From: Brachypodium distachyon
Lineage: Eukaryota; Streptophyta; Magnoliopsida; Poales; Poaceae
Direction: 5' to 3'
Length of the DNA: 64,000 nt
Assembly (NCBI RefSeq): GCF_000005505.3
Contig: NC_016133.3
Location: forward strand, 32,698,737 to 32,762,736
Part shown: positions 1-11,209 of the stretch, piece after piece
Numbering within the stretch: the first letter of the stretch is position 1
How the letters are laid out: every line of letters begins with the position of its first letter
Position numbers and translations under genes: made by a program
The notes under the pieces: model-generated
Told to the model about the DNA's origin: nothing
Seen by the model: only the letters and a program-made list of their open reading frames with translations
The model's database searches: none

Positions 1-86
1 TCTACTAAAGCCAGTAAATACAGGAGCGATTTCCTTGAATTTGAGCATATAGCGTACGAAAAATATGAAACTTTAGGTGGCCTCAC

Positions 87-522
87 CGTGACGGTGTCCA
101 GCCCGGAGAAATCGAATGACCCACCGGAGGTGCCAAGCAGCCGTACGGCTGCCTCGGTCTCCTGTAGCAGCCTCCGGCTCCGCTCATAGCTCACGTCCTC
201 CACCCCCCACAACTGCTTCTGCACAACCACGCCCCGCGTCAGAGGCAAAGCCCGGCCGTCGTAGGCGATCAGGCGACGAAAATTTACGAAACTCCAGCGG
301 TTTAGACTATGGTACCTCGGTTGCTTCGCGACCGTGCGCGGTGCCGGCGAACGAGGCGACTGCGCGGCAGACCTTGCCCCATTCGAGGAGGCAGAGGCTG
401 CGGGCGGAGGGCGAGGAGGAGGCCGCCGGCGCGAGGGCGCGCAGCCGGACGAGGCGGCGCGGGTGGTGCGGGGAAAGGGAAGCGAGCGAGAGGAGAGAGA
501 GAGTGGTGGAGAGGCGAAGCAT
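87..522 (-). CDS. MUTS2: MutS2-like DNA mismatch-repair family protein, exons 1-2 (partial, plastid-targeted)
   Basis: Two exons on the minus strand: exon 1 is 316-522 (69 codons from the ATG at 520-522) and exon 2 is 87-218 (44 codons). Both introns start with GT (GTACC after exon 1, GTGAGG after exon 2), and exon 2 follows a TGTGCAG acceptor, in phase 0. The first ~40 residues are rich in Ser, Arg, Leu and Ala with no acidic residues, as in a chloroplast transit peptide. They are followed by LEWGKVCRAVASFA and GREATE, then in exon 2 KQLWGVEDVSYERS and a leucine-rich stretch, which I recognise as the N-terminal region of the MutS2 (not MSH) subfamily. Clamp, ATPase and Smr regions lie beyond the left edge. 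MutS2 proteins bind branched or recombination-intermediate DNA; the plant copy is thought to act in plastids. Family call is from memory of the family, not a search. Confidence 0.75.
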
Positions 523-2118
523 GGAGGAGGCGAGGCGGTGAGCCGGTGAGGAGGAAAATGGCGCCGCAGCGTGTTTGGAATGGATAAAAGAACTGCCCAG
601 GTCGATTTTGGCTGTCCCTTCTTTTATTTTTTATTTTTCTTCGAATGGGATTTTGGCTATCACTTGGGGTTTTTACAGGGGAAGAGGTGCCCGATCTTTC
701 GATGAGAATGTAGCTATCGATTATGGTGGAGGTTGAAGTTGACGATCCGACTACAAACGTGCGAGACGTTGTGTTTTAGCGATCGCTACACCAACTTTCA
801 AGGTTATTGACCACGCCGAAGCTAGATCAACTTAGTGCAGAAGGTCGATTTGACACTTGTTCCTATGACGAAGATTAGCAATGGCTAAGTCTTAATAAAC
901 TAAACAAAATCCAAATCTAAACAATTACGTAATGGGGGTATATATGAGGAATAGAGGGGTATGCGGCCAGCCTTGGGAAAGGAGGCCGAAAACCCTCTTC
1001 AGGTCGGTTTCCTTCACCTATACGGACTTTAAAAGTTTAGCCCCTTTATGTGGACGAAAATTACATGGGCCTGGCTCAAACTTGAAGGTGACGCAGCACC
1101 ATATAATTAGGGACAAAATTATGAAGTAGAAAGCTCTATATTTCGTCCACGTCTTCATCGCTTATTATGGTGGTTCTAAAGTTCTGAAATCTCCAATGGT
1201 GGCATCATCTTCAACCCTCACGCGCTTGATGTCATCATCTCCATGCTTGATGTCATCATCTCCATGCGTGATCATGCTCCAGTGCTTGTCCCTCTCATCC
1301 ATGGTAGGTCCATCATTCTTAAGTGTAACAAACACATCTGATTTATGCAGCATCATATTCTCATGTATGTGAGGAATCGTTCCAAGAAACGAAATTACCT
1401 TATAATTAAGTTGGCGCGCACGCGCTCTTGTGAGAGGTCCTTCTGTTGTGGCTGTAGGTGCAGCGGTTGTATCAACATGTGGGATGTCTTCATCAGGTTT
1501 CCCGCAATTCTATTAAAAATCATGAACAACAATGCAAAAAGTTTTAAAAGTAAAATAAAATTATAAATAGGTTCGTTGACCACCTAGCACTAGAATGAGC
1601 TAAAACCGGACCATCATTCTTGCCCCTCCATCACCAGAGCCGGAAAAAAGCTTGCCAAAAGAAAGCTTGTTATAGCAAAAGGTGGTGTAGTCGTCGTTGT
1701 ATTAAGGCCCCAAAGGAGAAACGCACCAGATATACAACTATTGTCAAATGTGAGAACCATAGATCGAAAGAGTCAGGCCCGAAAGCACACAACAAACACG
1801 AAAGCCGGCCGGATCCCAAGAAATTCGTGAGAAACCCGAAAAGCTGACTGGATCCCAAGCAATTCATAGGAAACCTGAAAAGCTGACCGGATCCCAAGGT
1901 ATTTGTTAGACACAGAACTCCACGAGCCGTTCGTCGGCGCTAAGCGTACCACCAGAGTGAGGAAAGGGCAAGGGACGACCTTATTATGATTGTAAGATGT
2001 CGTTGTCGCTCACCATTTTAAAGAGGACACTGGGAAACCAAAAACAAAAGGAAGGAGAAGTCTTTCCGCCAGCGAACGGCCGGGATTTGCCGCACCTCCG
2101 AGGCCATGGAAGCAATCG
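523..2118. other. Intergenic, no supported gene; 39-bp tandem repeat at 1811-1898
   Basis: The first ~100 bases are the likely promoter and 5' UTR of the MutS2-like gene. The rest is AT-rich with only short chance frames. The one clear structure is 2.3 copies of a 39-bp direct repeat beginning GGATCCCAAG at 1811, 1850 and 1889. A short CATGCTTGATGTCATCATCTC-type duplication lies near 1225-1265. Confidence 0.5.
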
Positions 2119-2413
2119 GAGGCTTGTTTGGTGTTATTGTATTTTTTTTAGATACTAATGTTTTGGTATTTGAGGGGTTTGGGTGTTCACCCAAAACTCT
2201 CAAAGCCCAAAACACCGGTGTTTTATAGAAAAACACTAGTATGAGAAGTGTTTTAATTTGGTAAAAAATGAAGTGTTTTGTGGAGGAATACTAGGGATAA
2301 TCCCTCTAAACTCTTACTACCAAACAACCATTTGGGCTTCCTAGTGTTTTTCAATTTGGAGTGAATTATACCCTAGAAAACACTCCAAAAGTTCTGATAC
2401 CAAACAAGGCCTC
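2119..2413. mobile_element. Short inverted-repeat element (hAT-like MITE, tentative)
   Basis: The ends are inverted copies of a GAGGC(C)TTGTTTGGT motif: the left end lies near 2119-2134 and the right end near 2396-2413. The interior is AT-rich and partly palindromic around 2185-2225, with no coding capacity. GGCCTTGTTTGGT-type termini are common in grass hAT-related MITEs. I could not find a convincing 8-bp target duplication, so the exact ends and the superfamily are uncertain. Confidence 0.45.
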
Positions 2414-2676
2414 AAGTGTTTCTCAAGTTTAGGTGCCAAAAATGTACTCGTCAATTATGCTGAAATCTTATGCTGCAGACTGCAGTTAAGTAACATCTAA
2501 CCATGCGTGTAGGAAGTTTTCTTGTTCCTAGAAAGAACAGTTTTCTGAAACAATGCAATGGTTTTTTTTTTCTCATTTAGTGTGTTTATTACGGCATTTG
2601 TTGCAAACTTGAACCCGACATTAATAACTCCCTTAATTTGCAATGTGCTAACTCTGTTACATCAACTTGCTATGCC

Positions 2677-2684
2677 TATAAGTA
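2677..2684 (+). promoter_or_regulatory. TATA box of the small secreted-protein gene
   Basis: TATAAGTA lies about 115 bp upstream of the ATG at 2792. This spacing puts the transcription start near 2710 and gives a leader of about 80 nt. Confidence 0.5.
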
Positions 2685-2791
2685 CACTCGTCTGCCTCGC
2701 CTTGGTTGAAGAAACAGGCTGCATAACAGTCTAAGCAGAACACAGACGGTACGCTCTGTTGATCTAGAGAAAAAACCACAGAAGCGCCAGC

Positions 2792-3217
2792 ATGCCAGCT
2801 TCACGTGTGATGATCCTCGGGCTGTGCCTAATGGGCCTCCTGCTCTCTCCGACGTCAGCCGAGCCACCGCGGCCCAGTCCTGCCTCCAGTGGCGTCGACG
2901 GACGGTGGCCGCTCGATAAGGACTTGCCCGTCGACACGTTGACGGCCCTGCCACCTGGAACGACAGAAGACGCCGCTGTTGACGGAACCGCCGCGGTGCC
3001 TCCGTCGCCGCCGGAGAGGCAACGGTCCAGGATCCCTCGCCACCTTTTCGCGCCCAGTCCGGAGGCCAGACGAGCGCTAGAGCACGAGGCTCGCTGCGGG
3101 CCTCGCATCCATGTGCGGCGAGGCTCCCCGTGGCCGAAGGTGAAACCAGGCTGCCCTGACGGTAGCGATGCGGTTCCTACAGAAGGGGCCGTCCCGGCGT
3201 CTGCGTGGCTCCCGTAG
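2792..3217 (+). CDS. Small predicted secreted protein, 141 aa, unknown family
   Basis: A single GC-rich exon with a typical signal peptide: residues 1-23 contain a hydrophobic core (MILGLCLMGLLL) and a likely cleavage after TSA. The mature part is Pro/Ala/Arg-rich and has only two cysteines (about residues 102 and 120) about 18 residues apart around an Arg/Lys/Pro-rich segment, so one disulfide is possible. No domain is recognised. A TATA box sits at a sensible distance upstream, and G+C falls sharply on both sides, which supports a real gene. An antisense frame over the same DNA (2764-3237) lacks these features. It could be a species- or clade-specific extracellular peptide precursor; function is unknown. 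Confidence 0.55.
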   Translation: MPASRVMILGLCLMGLLLSPTSAEPPRPSPASSGVDGRWPLDKDLPVDTLTALPPGTTEDAAVDGTAAVPPSPPERQRSRIPRHLFAPSPEARRALEHEARCGPRIHVRRGSPWPKVKPGCPDGSDAVPTEGAVPASAWLP

Positions 3218-4266
3218 CAGCCTACGTACGACTTCAAAACTGGACCTTGTTATGTTTTATATGACCACGTACCGGGCATTCTGCAATTTACCAGTACGTT
3301 ACGTGCCAAGAAAAGTCGTAGGAGCTATATATAATAAGCCTCTTGCAAATAAAAAGGTTGCAGTATGGGACGAACCAATCCGCATTTTGTTGATGAAACA
3401 TGTGTCAGATAGCGAGGTGCTTTGGAGAACTCCGCCGGATGTCTCAAGGGGAACCATGACAAGGGAAAGTATTGTTTCTACAGCAAAGGTCTCTTTATGA
3501 GCTTGCAATAGCAGTTAGGAGTAGCAAGTTTTCGCAAGTTCGTGAGCCACCAGGTTAGCTTCACGCGGACTGCTGTACGGAAGTGACCTCTTGATGAAAT
3601 CTTGGGACATGCATGTGAGAGCAATCGTCGTGCACTACTGCCACGGTGCCGTCTCAAGCACAGGGACGTTATCGACAACTGCTTACGGTAAATATCGTTG
3701 ATATTATGGGCCCTGGGGATTGGGGAATGAAGTTGGCTGCCTGCAAAGCGTTGATATTACAAAGTTGACAAAGGGGAAAATTAATGAGTAAACTGATTAA
3801 TTAAGCTAGTGTGAGCTTTAAGTATTTTGAAGAACTAGATTTATCCAATCGGACCTTGCCTAGAGGACGTACAGGGTTTGCCCACTGAGACATCTTGAGT
3901 CCTGGACTTCTGGAAGTGTATGCAAAGTTTGCTTGGCCCACATGTGAGCGTGCTAGATTGCAAAAACGGGCCTCCTGGTCGGACGAAGCGGTCGCTATAC
4001 ACTGACAAACGGGTCGCTGGATGGAGGGTGCAAGAGGGGTCCGGACGGGCTAGCTAGAGGTGCGCACAATGGCACATGCCCAGAGCTATCTCGCTAGCCG
4101 CCTAGCTGGTACTCATAGCAAGTAGCAACCCTGGCTGATGATCTTTAGTTCCCGACACAATTGAGAGGTCGGACATCAACGCATATCAGATCCAGTACAG
4201 GTACACTGATCGATCGAGGAAATAATTTCGATCGCGACGTTAAGCAATATCCCGGGCCGGCCCCTC
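3218..4266. other. Intergenic; 3' flank of the secreted-protein gene
   Basis: No supported gene. An AATAAA at about 3347-3353 could serve as polyadenylation signal for the upstream gene. The remainder is unremarkable single-copy-like sequence up to the LINE poly(T) at 4280. Confidence 0.4.
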
Positions 4267-4724
4267 CTCCCCGTTTTACTTTTTTTTTTGAAAAACAGGG
4301 CTTTCATTAATCAACGATCCTTCAGACAGATGTCTAAAACAATTCTAGGGGCTGACCAAAAACACAGTCGCCTGCAAGGCACTGCCAACTAAGTCTAGCA
4401 AGTTCGTGCGTCGCAGCATTCATCTGACGCGGTTTTTTCCTAACCGCCCACTGGGAGAACTTATCAAACATGAGCTTAACTTCTCTGACAATCAATCGGA
4501 TCGATTTGGCTCCTCCTTCGAAAGGGCGGGAACCAGCTGCAAGCAGTCAGTGGCCAGGACATGGGGGGAAGCGGTGACTCGAGAGGCGGTTGTGAGACTG
4601 TGAAAACACGCCAGCGCCTCAGCCACGCCCGCATTAGGAACTCGAGGTAGTTCCCCCAGGCCGACATCTCGATCTGTCCCAAATGATTTCGGAGGATGCA
4701 CCCCCAGGCCGCCTGCCCAGTATC

Positions 4725-5673
4725 CGTTGAAAAATTAGGTATTTTCGATGAACATTTAATCCAGAAAATCATGGCTAAAAACATGTAGCATATTATATCA
4801 TGCAAACTAGACAAACTAAACAGCAACGCAAAACGATAAAATTCGTCTAATTCCACAGCATGCATAATATAACTATTGAATAAAATCAACAAGAAAAATC
4901 AGATTACGTACGGTAAGGTGCCCTTCTCCTGAGTTGGTTCCTTGTTGATGAATTTGTTGAAGTCGGTGACGAGTCCAGCGGCGTCGATGTTCACGCCGGC
5001 TGCAGCAGCTGACCTGGCAACCTCCTGGGCAGCTGCGAGCGCCTGTGCTTGCATCTGGGCAGCAGCAGTCACCCGTTGTTCGATCTGCTGCTATGCTTGG
5101 AGTTGAGCAGCCTGCTGCTGCTGAGCTTGAGCAGCAGCCAGAGCCGTAGGATTACCGTTGTTGACCATGGTGACGAAGAAGCCGACGAGAAAGGTACGTG
5201 ATGAAGCGACCAGTCGCGTAAGAACGCTCCCCAAAAACCTTATCGACCGTCTCCTGGGCAAGATCTCTAATGTCGGGGTTCCGGAGGCCTGCTCTCCCGG
5301 CGAGCTGTGCACACAGCCGGCGGGATGGAGTAGCAGAATTCAACGAACAGCGAGATTGGATCGTGGGTGCAACGACGGATTTTTGGCGTATTCGTTCTGA
5401 GGCCGGGAACGTCTTATTATATAGGCACGCATGCGGACGTCGATTTAGGAAACCATCAATTTAGGAAACCTTCGGTTTAGGAAACCAACCGACGTTGATT
5501 TACGAAACCAAAGTCGACTCCGCAATTATTGGGATTTGTTACGCGTCCGCAACATATTCCAACTGCCAAAAGAATAAGCAACGATCCGGACTGACCGACT
5601 CGATGAATGGGCATTTGAGATTTTCCAAGAATTTAATTTAGTTTAGACGTTTGCCTTATCCTAAATTCCAACA
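4725..5673 (-). repeat. 3' LTR of the Copia element
   Basis: 949 bp, direct repeat of 11023-12010. It contains the same internal open frame as the 5' LTR (start at 5166-5168 on the minus strand), here with an in-frame stop, and the same TATATAATAA-type promoter near 5415-5425. It is preceded on the minus strand by a weak purine-rich GCGGGA tract. Confidence 0.9.
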
Positions 5674-6202
5674 ATCCCGCACAATATCTCATAAGCACAT
5701 AAGAATGCCGTTGATCCAAAACTCTGTTTTTGATATACCAGCGTTTCAGTGGAGACCGATTAAGGTTGAACATCCACCTAAACAAATAGGTACACTCATA
5801 CACAACTGAGTCAGTTTTCTGTGTTAGAACTTCACTAAGTTGTTGTCTGGTACAGGGCTGCCGAAAGCTACCCCGCGGTGCGGAGCATATAAGTCATTCT
5901 CTAGGCCTTTTTCATGAGCTTACTAGAGACCACCCAAATCTCGTAGACTACGACCAACTGTCAGGCTCATATAGGTGTGTTCTTTCGAGACTACTCTGTA
6001 GGACAATATCTCTCTTGCAAACTAATGTAACGCATCAGAACACATTAAGTTGAACAACCTATCATACAACATACGAGAGTAATGCATCGTCAACGGAGTG
6101 GGATAAGGAATGTACACTCTCCTCAGTTATCCTATGACTTGTTTCTCAGGTCCTACTTCACGGGATCTCCGATCACATAGGCTGGTTTACCGCCATGGTA
6201 AC

Positions 6203-9200
6203 TCATGTGGGTCGCAACCCCATGTCCCTTGATGCAGATTCTATCACATTCCTTGATAGACCCTTCGTAAAGGGATCTGCCAGATTTTTAGCCGTTGTGA
6301 TATATCCCAATGCTATTATTTCGGAATTTCTCATTACTTTGACAGATTTCAAACGTCTCCTGACGTGTCTTGATGATTTCATGTTATCTTTAGAACTGTT
6401 CACTTTGACTATCACAGTTTGATTGTCATAGTTCATAAGAATCGCCGGTATTGGTTTTTCAACAATCGACAAGTCTATCAAGAGCTCACGAAGCCAGTTG
6501 GCTTTAATCTTGGATGTATCTAATGCTGAAAGTTCTGCTTCCATTGTTGATCTGGTTAAAATCATTTGCTTGCAAGACTTCCATGAAACAGCGCCCCCTT
6601 TGAGTGTGAACACATATCCACTCGTGGCCTTTAGCTCATAAATATCAGATATCCAGTTTGAATCACTATAACCCTCAAGTACCTTGAGATACCCAGTATA
6701 GTGTATACCAGAGCTCATTGTGCCCTTTGGATAGCGCATGACCCTCTCAAGTGCACTCCAATGATTATCTCCCGGATTCTTATTGAACCGACTCAGTTTG
6801 CTCACAACAAAAGAGATGTGATGTCTAGTTGCGCTAGCCAAATACATGAGCGAACCAATAATCTGAGAATATCTCAGTTGGTCTCTTCCAATTTTGTGAT
6901 TCTTTGGAAGCAGAACGCTTGGATCATAAGGAGTTGGAGAAGGTTTACAATCAACATAGCCGAAACGACTCAAGATCTTTTCCACATAGTGAGATTGCAA
7001 CAAAGTGATCTCACCATTGTCGCCTCTCACGAGCTTGATGTTCAGAATAACATCAGCTACACCAAGGTCTTTCATGTCAAAGCACTTCGACAAGAAAGTC
7101 TTAACCTCTTCAATCACTTTGAGGTTAGTCCCAAATATTAGTATGTCATCGACATACAAACAAAGTATAACTCCCTCACCCCCACCATGGAGGTAGTATA
7201 CACATTTGTCAGCTTCGTTTACAACAAAGCCGACATATATTAAAGTTTTGTCAAACTTCTCATGCCATTGCTTAGGAGCTTGTTTCAGGCCATATAGAGA
7301 CTTTAATAACTTACACACTTTGCCTTCATGACCCTTTATTACAAATTCATCTTGCTGGTTCGTGTAAATTTCCTCGTCCAACTCTCCGTTAAGGAAAGCT
7401 GTCTTAACGTTCATTTGATGGACGATCAGACCATATGTGGCAGCCAGTGATAGTAATACTCTGATTGTGGTCAATCGAGCTACAGGTGAGTAAGTATCAA
7501 AGAAATTTTCACCTTCTTTCTGGGTAAAACCCTTGGCCACAAGCCGCGCCTTGTACTTCTCAATAGTGCCATCAGGCCTAAGCTTTTTCTTGAATATCCA
7601 CTTGCATCCTATAGGTTTGCACCCGTACGGACGGTCAACGACCTCCCAAGTACCATTAGTCATGATAGAATCCATCTCACTACGAATGACTTTCTTCCAA
7701 TAGTCTGCATCCGGAGATGCAAAGGTCTCATTAATGGTTTTAGGGGTGTCATTCACAAGGTACACAATGAAATCATCACCAAAGGATTTAGCAATCCTTT
7801 GTCGCTTACCCCTAATAGGGGCTTCATTGTCATACTCCTCAGAAATCTCATCAAGTGTTTGTTCAAGATTTTCCACTAGGATGGTGGGTTCAGGAGCTAC
7901 ACCATGATCCTGATGTTCCTTTGAACTGATGGGTTCAACAGGTACATCATGATCCTCTCTAGATGTGCTATGCATATCTCTCATGGGAAATATGTCCTCA
8001 AAGAATGTAGCATCCCTGAACTCCATAATTGTACCGATGCTCATGTCAGGTACTCCAGAATTTACAATCAAGAATCTATAGCCAACACTCCGAAGTGCGT
8101 AGCCAAGAAAGACACAATCAACGGTTTTTGGTCCAAGTTTACGTTTCTTGGTAATTGACACATTTACTTTCGCCAAACAATCCCAAGTCTGTAAGTAAGA
8201 AAGTGTGAGTTTCTTCTTTTCCCATAGCTCGTATGGGGTGACTTCTTTATCTTTTGTGGGAACACGATTTAGGACATGACACGAAGTCAATAGTGCCTCC
8301 CCCCACCATGCCTTGGATAAACCAGCAGTGTCTAACATGGCGTTGACCAAGTCAGTCAGCGTGCGGTTTTTCCTCTCAGCAACCCCGTTTGACTGGGGCG
8401 AATAGGGAGGCGTCCTCTCATGGATTATGCCATGTTCCTCACAAAATGAAGTAAACTCACTGGAGAAATATTCTCCACCGCGGTTAGACCGGAAACGTTT
8501 AATTTTCTTCTCAAGTTGATTCTCGACTTCAGCTTTATAGATCTTGAAATAATGCAATGCTTCATCCTTTGATTTTAATAAATACACATAACAGAATCTA
8601 GTCGCATCATCAATGAAAGTCATAAAGTAACGTTTTCCACCTTTGGTTAATACATCGTTCATCTCACAAAGATCAGAATGTATGAGCTCTAACGGTGCTA
8701 GGTTCCTCTCCTCAGCAGCCTGGTGAGGCTTGCGAGGCTGCTTCACTTGCACACAAGCTTGGCACTTCGAACCTTTAGCCACAGTGATTTTAGGGATTAA
8801 ACTCAGATTTGCTAATCGCGTCATGCAACCAAAATTAATGTGACAAAGTCATGAATGCCAAACATCAGACTCATTATTAATAGAATTGACGCTGTTCATG
8901 ACCTTATTACAAAAATCCAAAAGGGATAAGCAAAACAAGCCTCCGCACTCATAACATTTACCAATAAATTGTCCATACTTAGACACAATAACTTTATTGG
9001 ACTCAAACACTAACTTAAATCCGTCCTTGCAAAGGAGGGATCCACTAACAAGATTCTTTTGAATGGAGGGCACATGCTGCACGTTCCTCAGCTGCACGAT
9101 CTTTCCCGAAGTAAACTTCAGATCCACCGTGCCAACACCATGAACAGAAGCATGGGCGCCGTTCCCCATCGTCACTGAGGACCTGATGGCCTGATATGAA

Positions 9201-9213
9201 GTGTTGTTGTTCT
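6203..9213 (-). pseudogene. Copia pol: protease end, integrase, reverse transcriptase, RNase H
   Basis: The frame from 9213 covers the end of the protease and the pre-integrase region, then a TGA near 8849, then an open frame 6203-8824 of 873 codons. The TGA fits a CGA-to-TGA change in the WHS-LCHINFG pre-integrase motif. Seen in order: integrase core ending in SNGVAERKN; RT with AFLNGELDEEIY and the YVDD box (LYVDDILIFG); RNase H with GYSDSNW and SRHVRRR; and a C-terminal ADPFTKGLS. Two catalytic positions normally Asp are Asn: in the integrase (FRSNRGGEY) and in RT motif A (QMNVKTAF). With the stop, this copy is predicted to be inactive, although the frame is otherwise well preserved. Confidence 0.9.
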
Positions 9214-9222
9214 AGAAAACAA

Positions 9223-10027
9223 CAGGAGTACGGGGGTGCCAATGCACGATGGCACGAATGCGAGAATAGTATGTAGGGGGTGTACGCCGGCCTTATAGCG
9301 AAGGTCGCCGTACACTTGGGACAAGTTGACACGTCGATATTTTTTGAATAGGTTCGGTCGACCCTGTGGGTATGACTTAGTCCTATCTTAGGAGAGGCTT
9401 CAAGGGGGTCGTTAGCCAAGCGCTTGGGCCGAACTCGTCTTCCCAAGTCGCCTATAGCCAGAGATCTCTAGGGGCCGCCTCGGACCCGGGCCGAACTCGT
9501 CTTCACAAGTAGCGAGGTTAGGATACCCTCGAGACTCTAACCCAACCCCTCTACTTCGAGTCGAGGTCGTACTAGACGGCTCGGAACCTCGAAACTAGGC
9601 TTCTCAAGTCGCGTCCTCGAGGTCGAGTCGAGACTAGGCTCGACCCAAGCACTCGAGAGCGGGCTCCTTGGGATGCTCTAGTCCTCTCCCCTTTGATTTT
9701 ATTTCAATGGAGAGTGAATGATACATGCCCCCATGGGAGGGTATTTATAGCCTAAGGGTGCATAACAAAAGACCATGACTACCTTTGAGGGAGACGAAAA
9801 GTAAGGGTAAGGTGGTAACTTTGCTCCTAGAGTTTTCTTGGCCCTTACTCTAGCTCCTTTGACCATGGCTTGGAAGGCTTGACCCTTTGACTCATTTGAC
9901 CGGCGCTTAGTTGGCATGGCTATGCCTTGTTGGCGATTTGACCGGTTTTCGGGATCCGTTGACTTGGTCGTTGCCACGTAGGATCGCGGCCCGACCCATG
10001 TAAGGATTTTGTTATATTACAAGATGA
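9223..10027 (-). mobile_element. Unclassified ~0.8-kb insertion inside the Copia protease
   Basis: It interrupts the Copia frame just after the protease motif (WWVDTGA at about 10090 and the FLF segment). The 9-bp sequence AGAAAACAA occurs on both sides (9214-9222 and 10028-10036) and matches the Copia reading frame, so it is a likely target duplication. No terminal inverted repeat is visible. On the minus strand it has a TATA box (CTATAAATACC near 9750) and an AATAAAATC signal about 50 bp downstream, like a solo LTR, but a 9-bp duplication is not LTR-type. A 27-bp sequence around GGGCCGAACTCGTCTTC is repeated at 9427 and 9490. Confidence 0.55.
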
Positions 10028-10036
10028 AGAAAACAA

Positions 10037-10999
10037 GAAAATATCAGCACACACATGAATAGTTGCACCTGTATCAACCCACCAATCGGTGGATTGACAT
10101 ACAGAAAATACAGTAAATGAATTACAATACTCGTGTGCATCTTCATTGTTGCCAATGGTCAAATTAGCAAACTTTTGCCGAATCTGTCCTCCTTTGTGCT
10201 CCTTGCAGTTACTCACCTAGTGGCCGAGTCCTCCGCACACAAAGCAAGGATTCTTGTCCTTGTTGCCTCTTTTCTTCTTCTTCTTCTTCTTCTTCTTCTT
10301 CTTGAAAGTGGTAAGTGGTAGTGTTCTTTGGACCAGGCATGCTGAATCCTTTTCCCTTTCCCTTGTTGTTACTGTTGTTGTGGTTATGGTTGTTCCTCTG
10401 AACCATGTTGGCAGTGGACGTACCCTCCACGGGATTGCCTTTGGGGCCAGCATCTTTTGCTCTCGCCTTCTCCTCAACATCAAGAGTTCCGATCAGGTTC
10501 TCCACAGAGATTTCCTGTCTCTTGTGTTTTAGAGAAGTAGCAAAGTTCCTTCACGAGAGAGGAAGCTTGGCGATGATGCCCCCGGCAACAAATTTGTCGG
10601 GTAGTGGACACTTGAATTGCTCAAGTTCCTTAGTCATAGTCAGTAGCTCATGAGCTTGTTCGACTACAGATCGGTTTGCAACCATCTCATAGTCAAAGAA
10701 CTGCTCCATGACGTACAGCTCACTGCCAGCATCAGATGTGCCGAATTTTGCGTCGAGCGCATCCCACAGCATCAACGATCTTATCTCCCAGCACACTTAG
10801 GATCGCGCCGACGACTACAACAAAAGCCTCTTCATACAGCTGCTCAGGAGCAACCGTTTGAGTCTTCCCGTGTTGTACCACCCACCATGCGTCCATAGCC
10901 ACAAGCCACATGTGACATTTATACTGCCACCTCTTAAAGTGCAGTCCAGTAAACATAAGTGGTTTCAAAGTAGCAGCAAATTGAGCCATTGAAAATTGC
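10037..10999 (-). pseudogene. Copia gag (UBN2-type) and start of protease
   Basis: Minus-strand frame beginning at an ATG (10987-10989) with the FTGLHFKRWQ motif typical of Copia gag. It is followed by the UBN2-like core (LDAKFGTSDAGSELYVMEQF, DKFVAGGIIAKLP), a basic linker, a CCHC zinc knuckle (CFVCGGLGH...C) and the protease active site (DTGA). Frameshifts near 10760, 10550 and 10210 split the frame. The linker before the zinc knuckle has expanded into a lysine run through a CTT repeat. A predicted splice acceptor at 11000-11002 would join this exon in frame to an ORF in the 5' LTR. Confidence 0.8.
10272..10303. repeat. (CTT)n microsatellite
   Basis: About ten uninterrupted CTT units. On the minus strand it reads (AAG)n and encodes an 11-lysine run immediately before the gag zinc knuckle. 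Confidence 0.95.
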
Positions 11000-11209
11000 C
11001 TACACATATAAGGTTTTTGGATTGTTGAAAAATTAGGTATTTTCGATGAATATTTAATCCAGAAAATCATGGCTAAAAACATGTAGCATATTATGTCATG
11101 CAAACTAGACAAACTAAACAGCAACGCAAAGCGATAAAACTCGTCTAATTCCACAACATGCATAATATAACTATTGAATAAAATCAACAAGAAAAAGCAG
11201 ATTACGTAC
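11000..11209 (-). other. Predicted intron spanning the 5' LTR/internal boundary
   Basis: 210 bp, AT-rich, beginning GTACGTAA and ending ATGTGTAG. Removing it joins the LTR-encoded frame (11210-11466, 257 nt) to the gag frame in register, reading Leu-Pro-Gln-Phe-Ser-Met into gag. The LTR terminus (11023) lies inside it. No transcript evidence is available here. Confidence 0.5.

Noticed and set aside
2764..3237. 157-codon minus-strand frame over the secreted-protein gene
   Set aside because: GC-rich antisense shadow; no signal peptide, domain or promoter, and the plus strand explains the region better.
9045..9446. 133-codon minus-strand frame
   Set aside because: It runs from the 0.8-kb insertion into the Copia protease in the wrong register.
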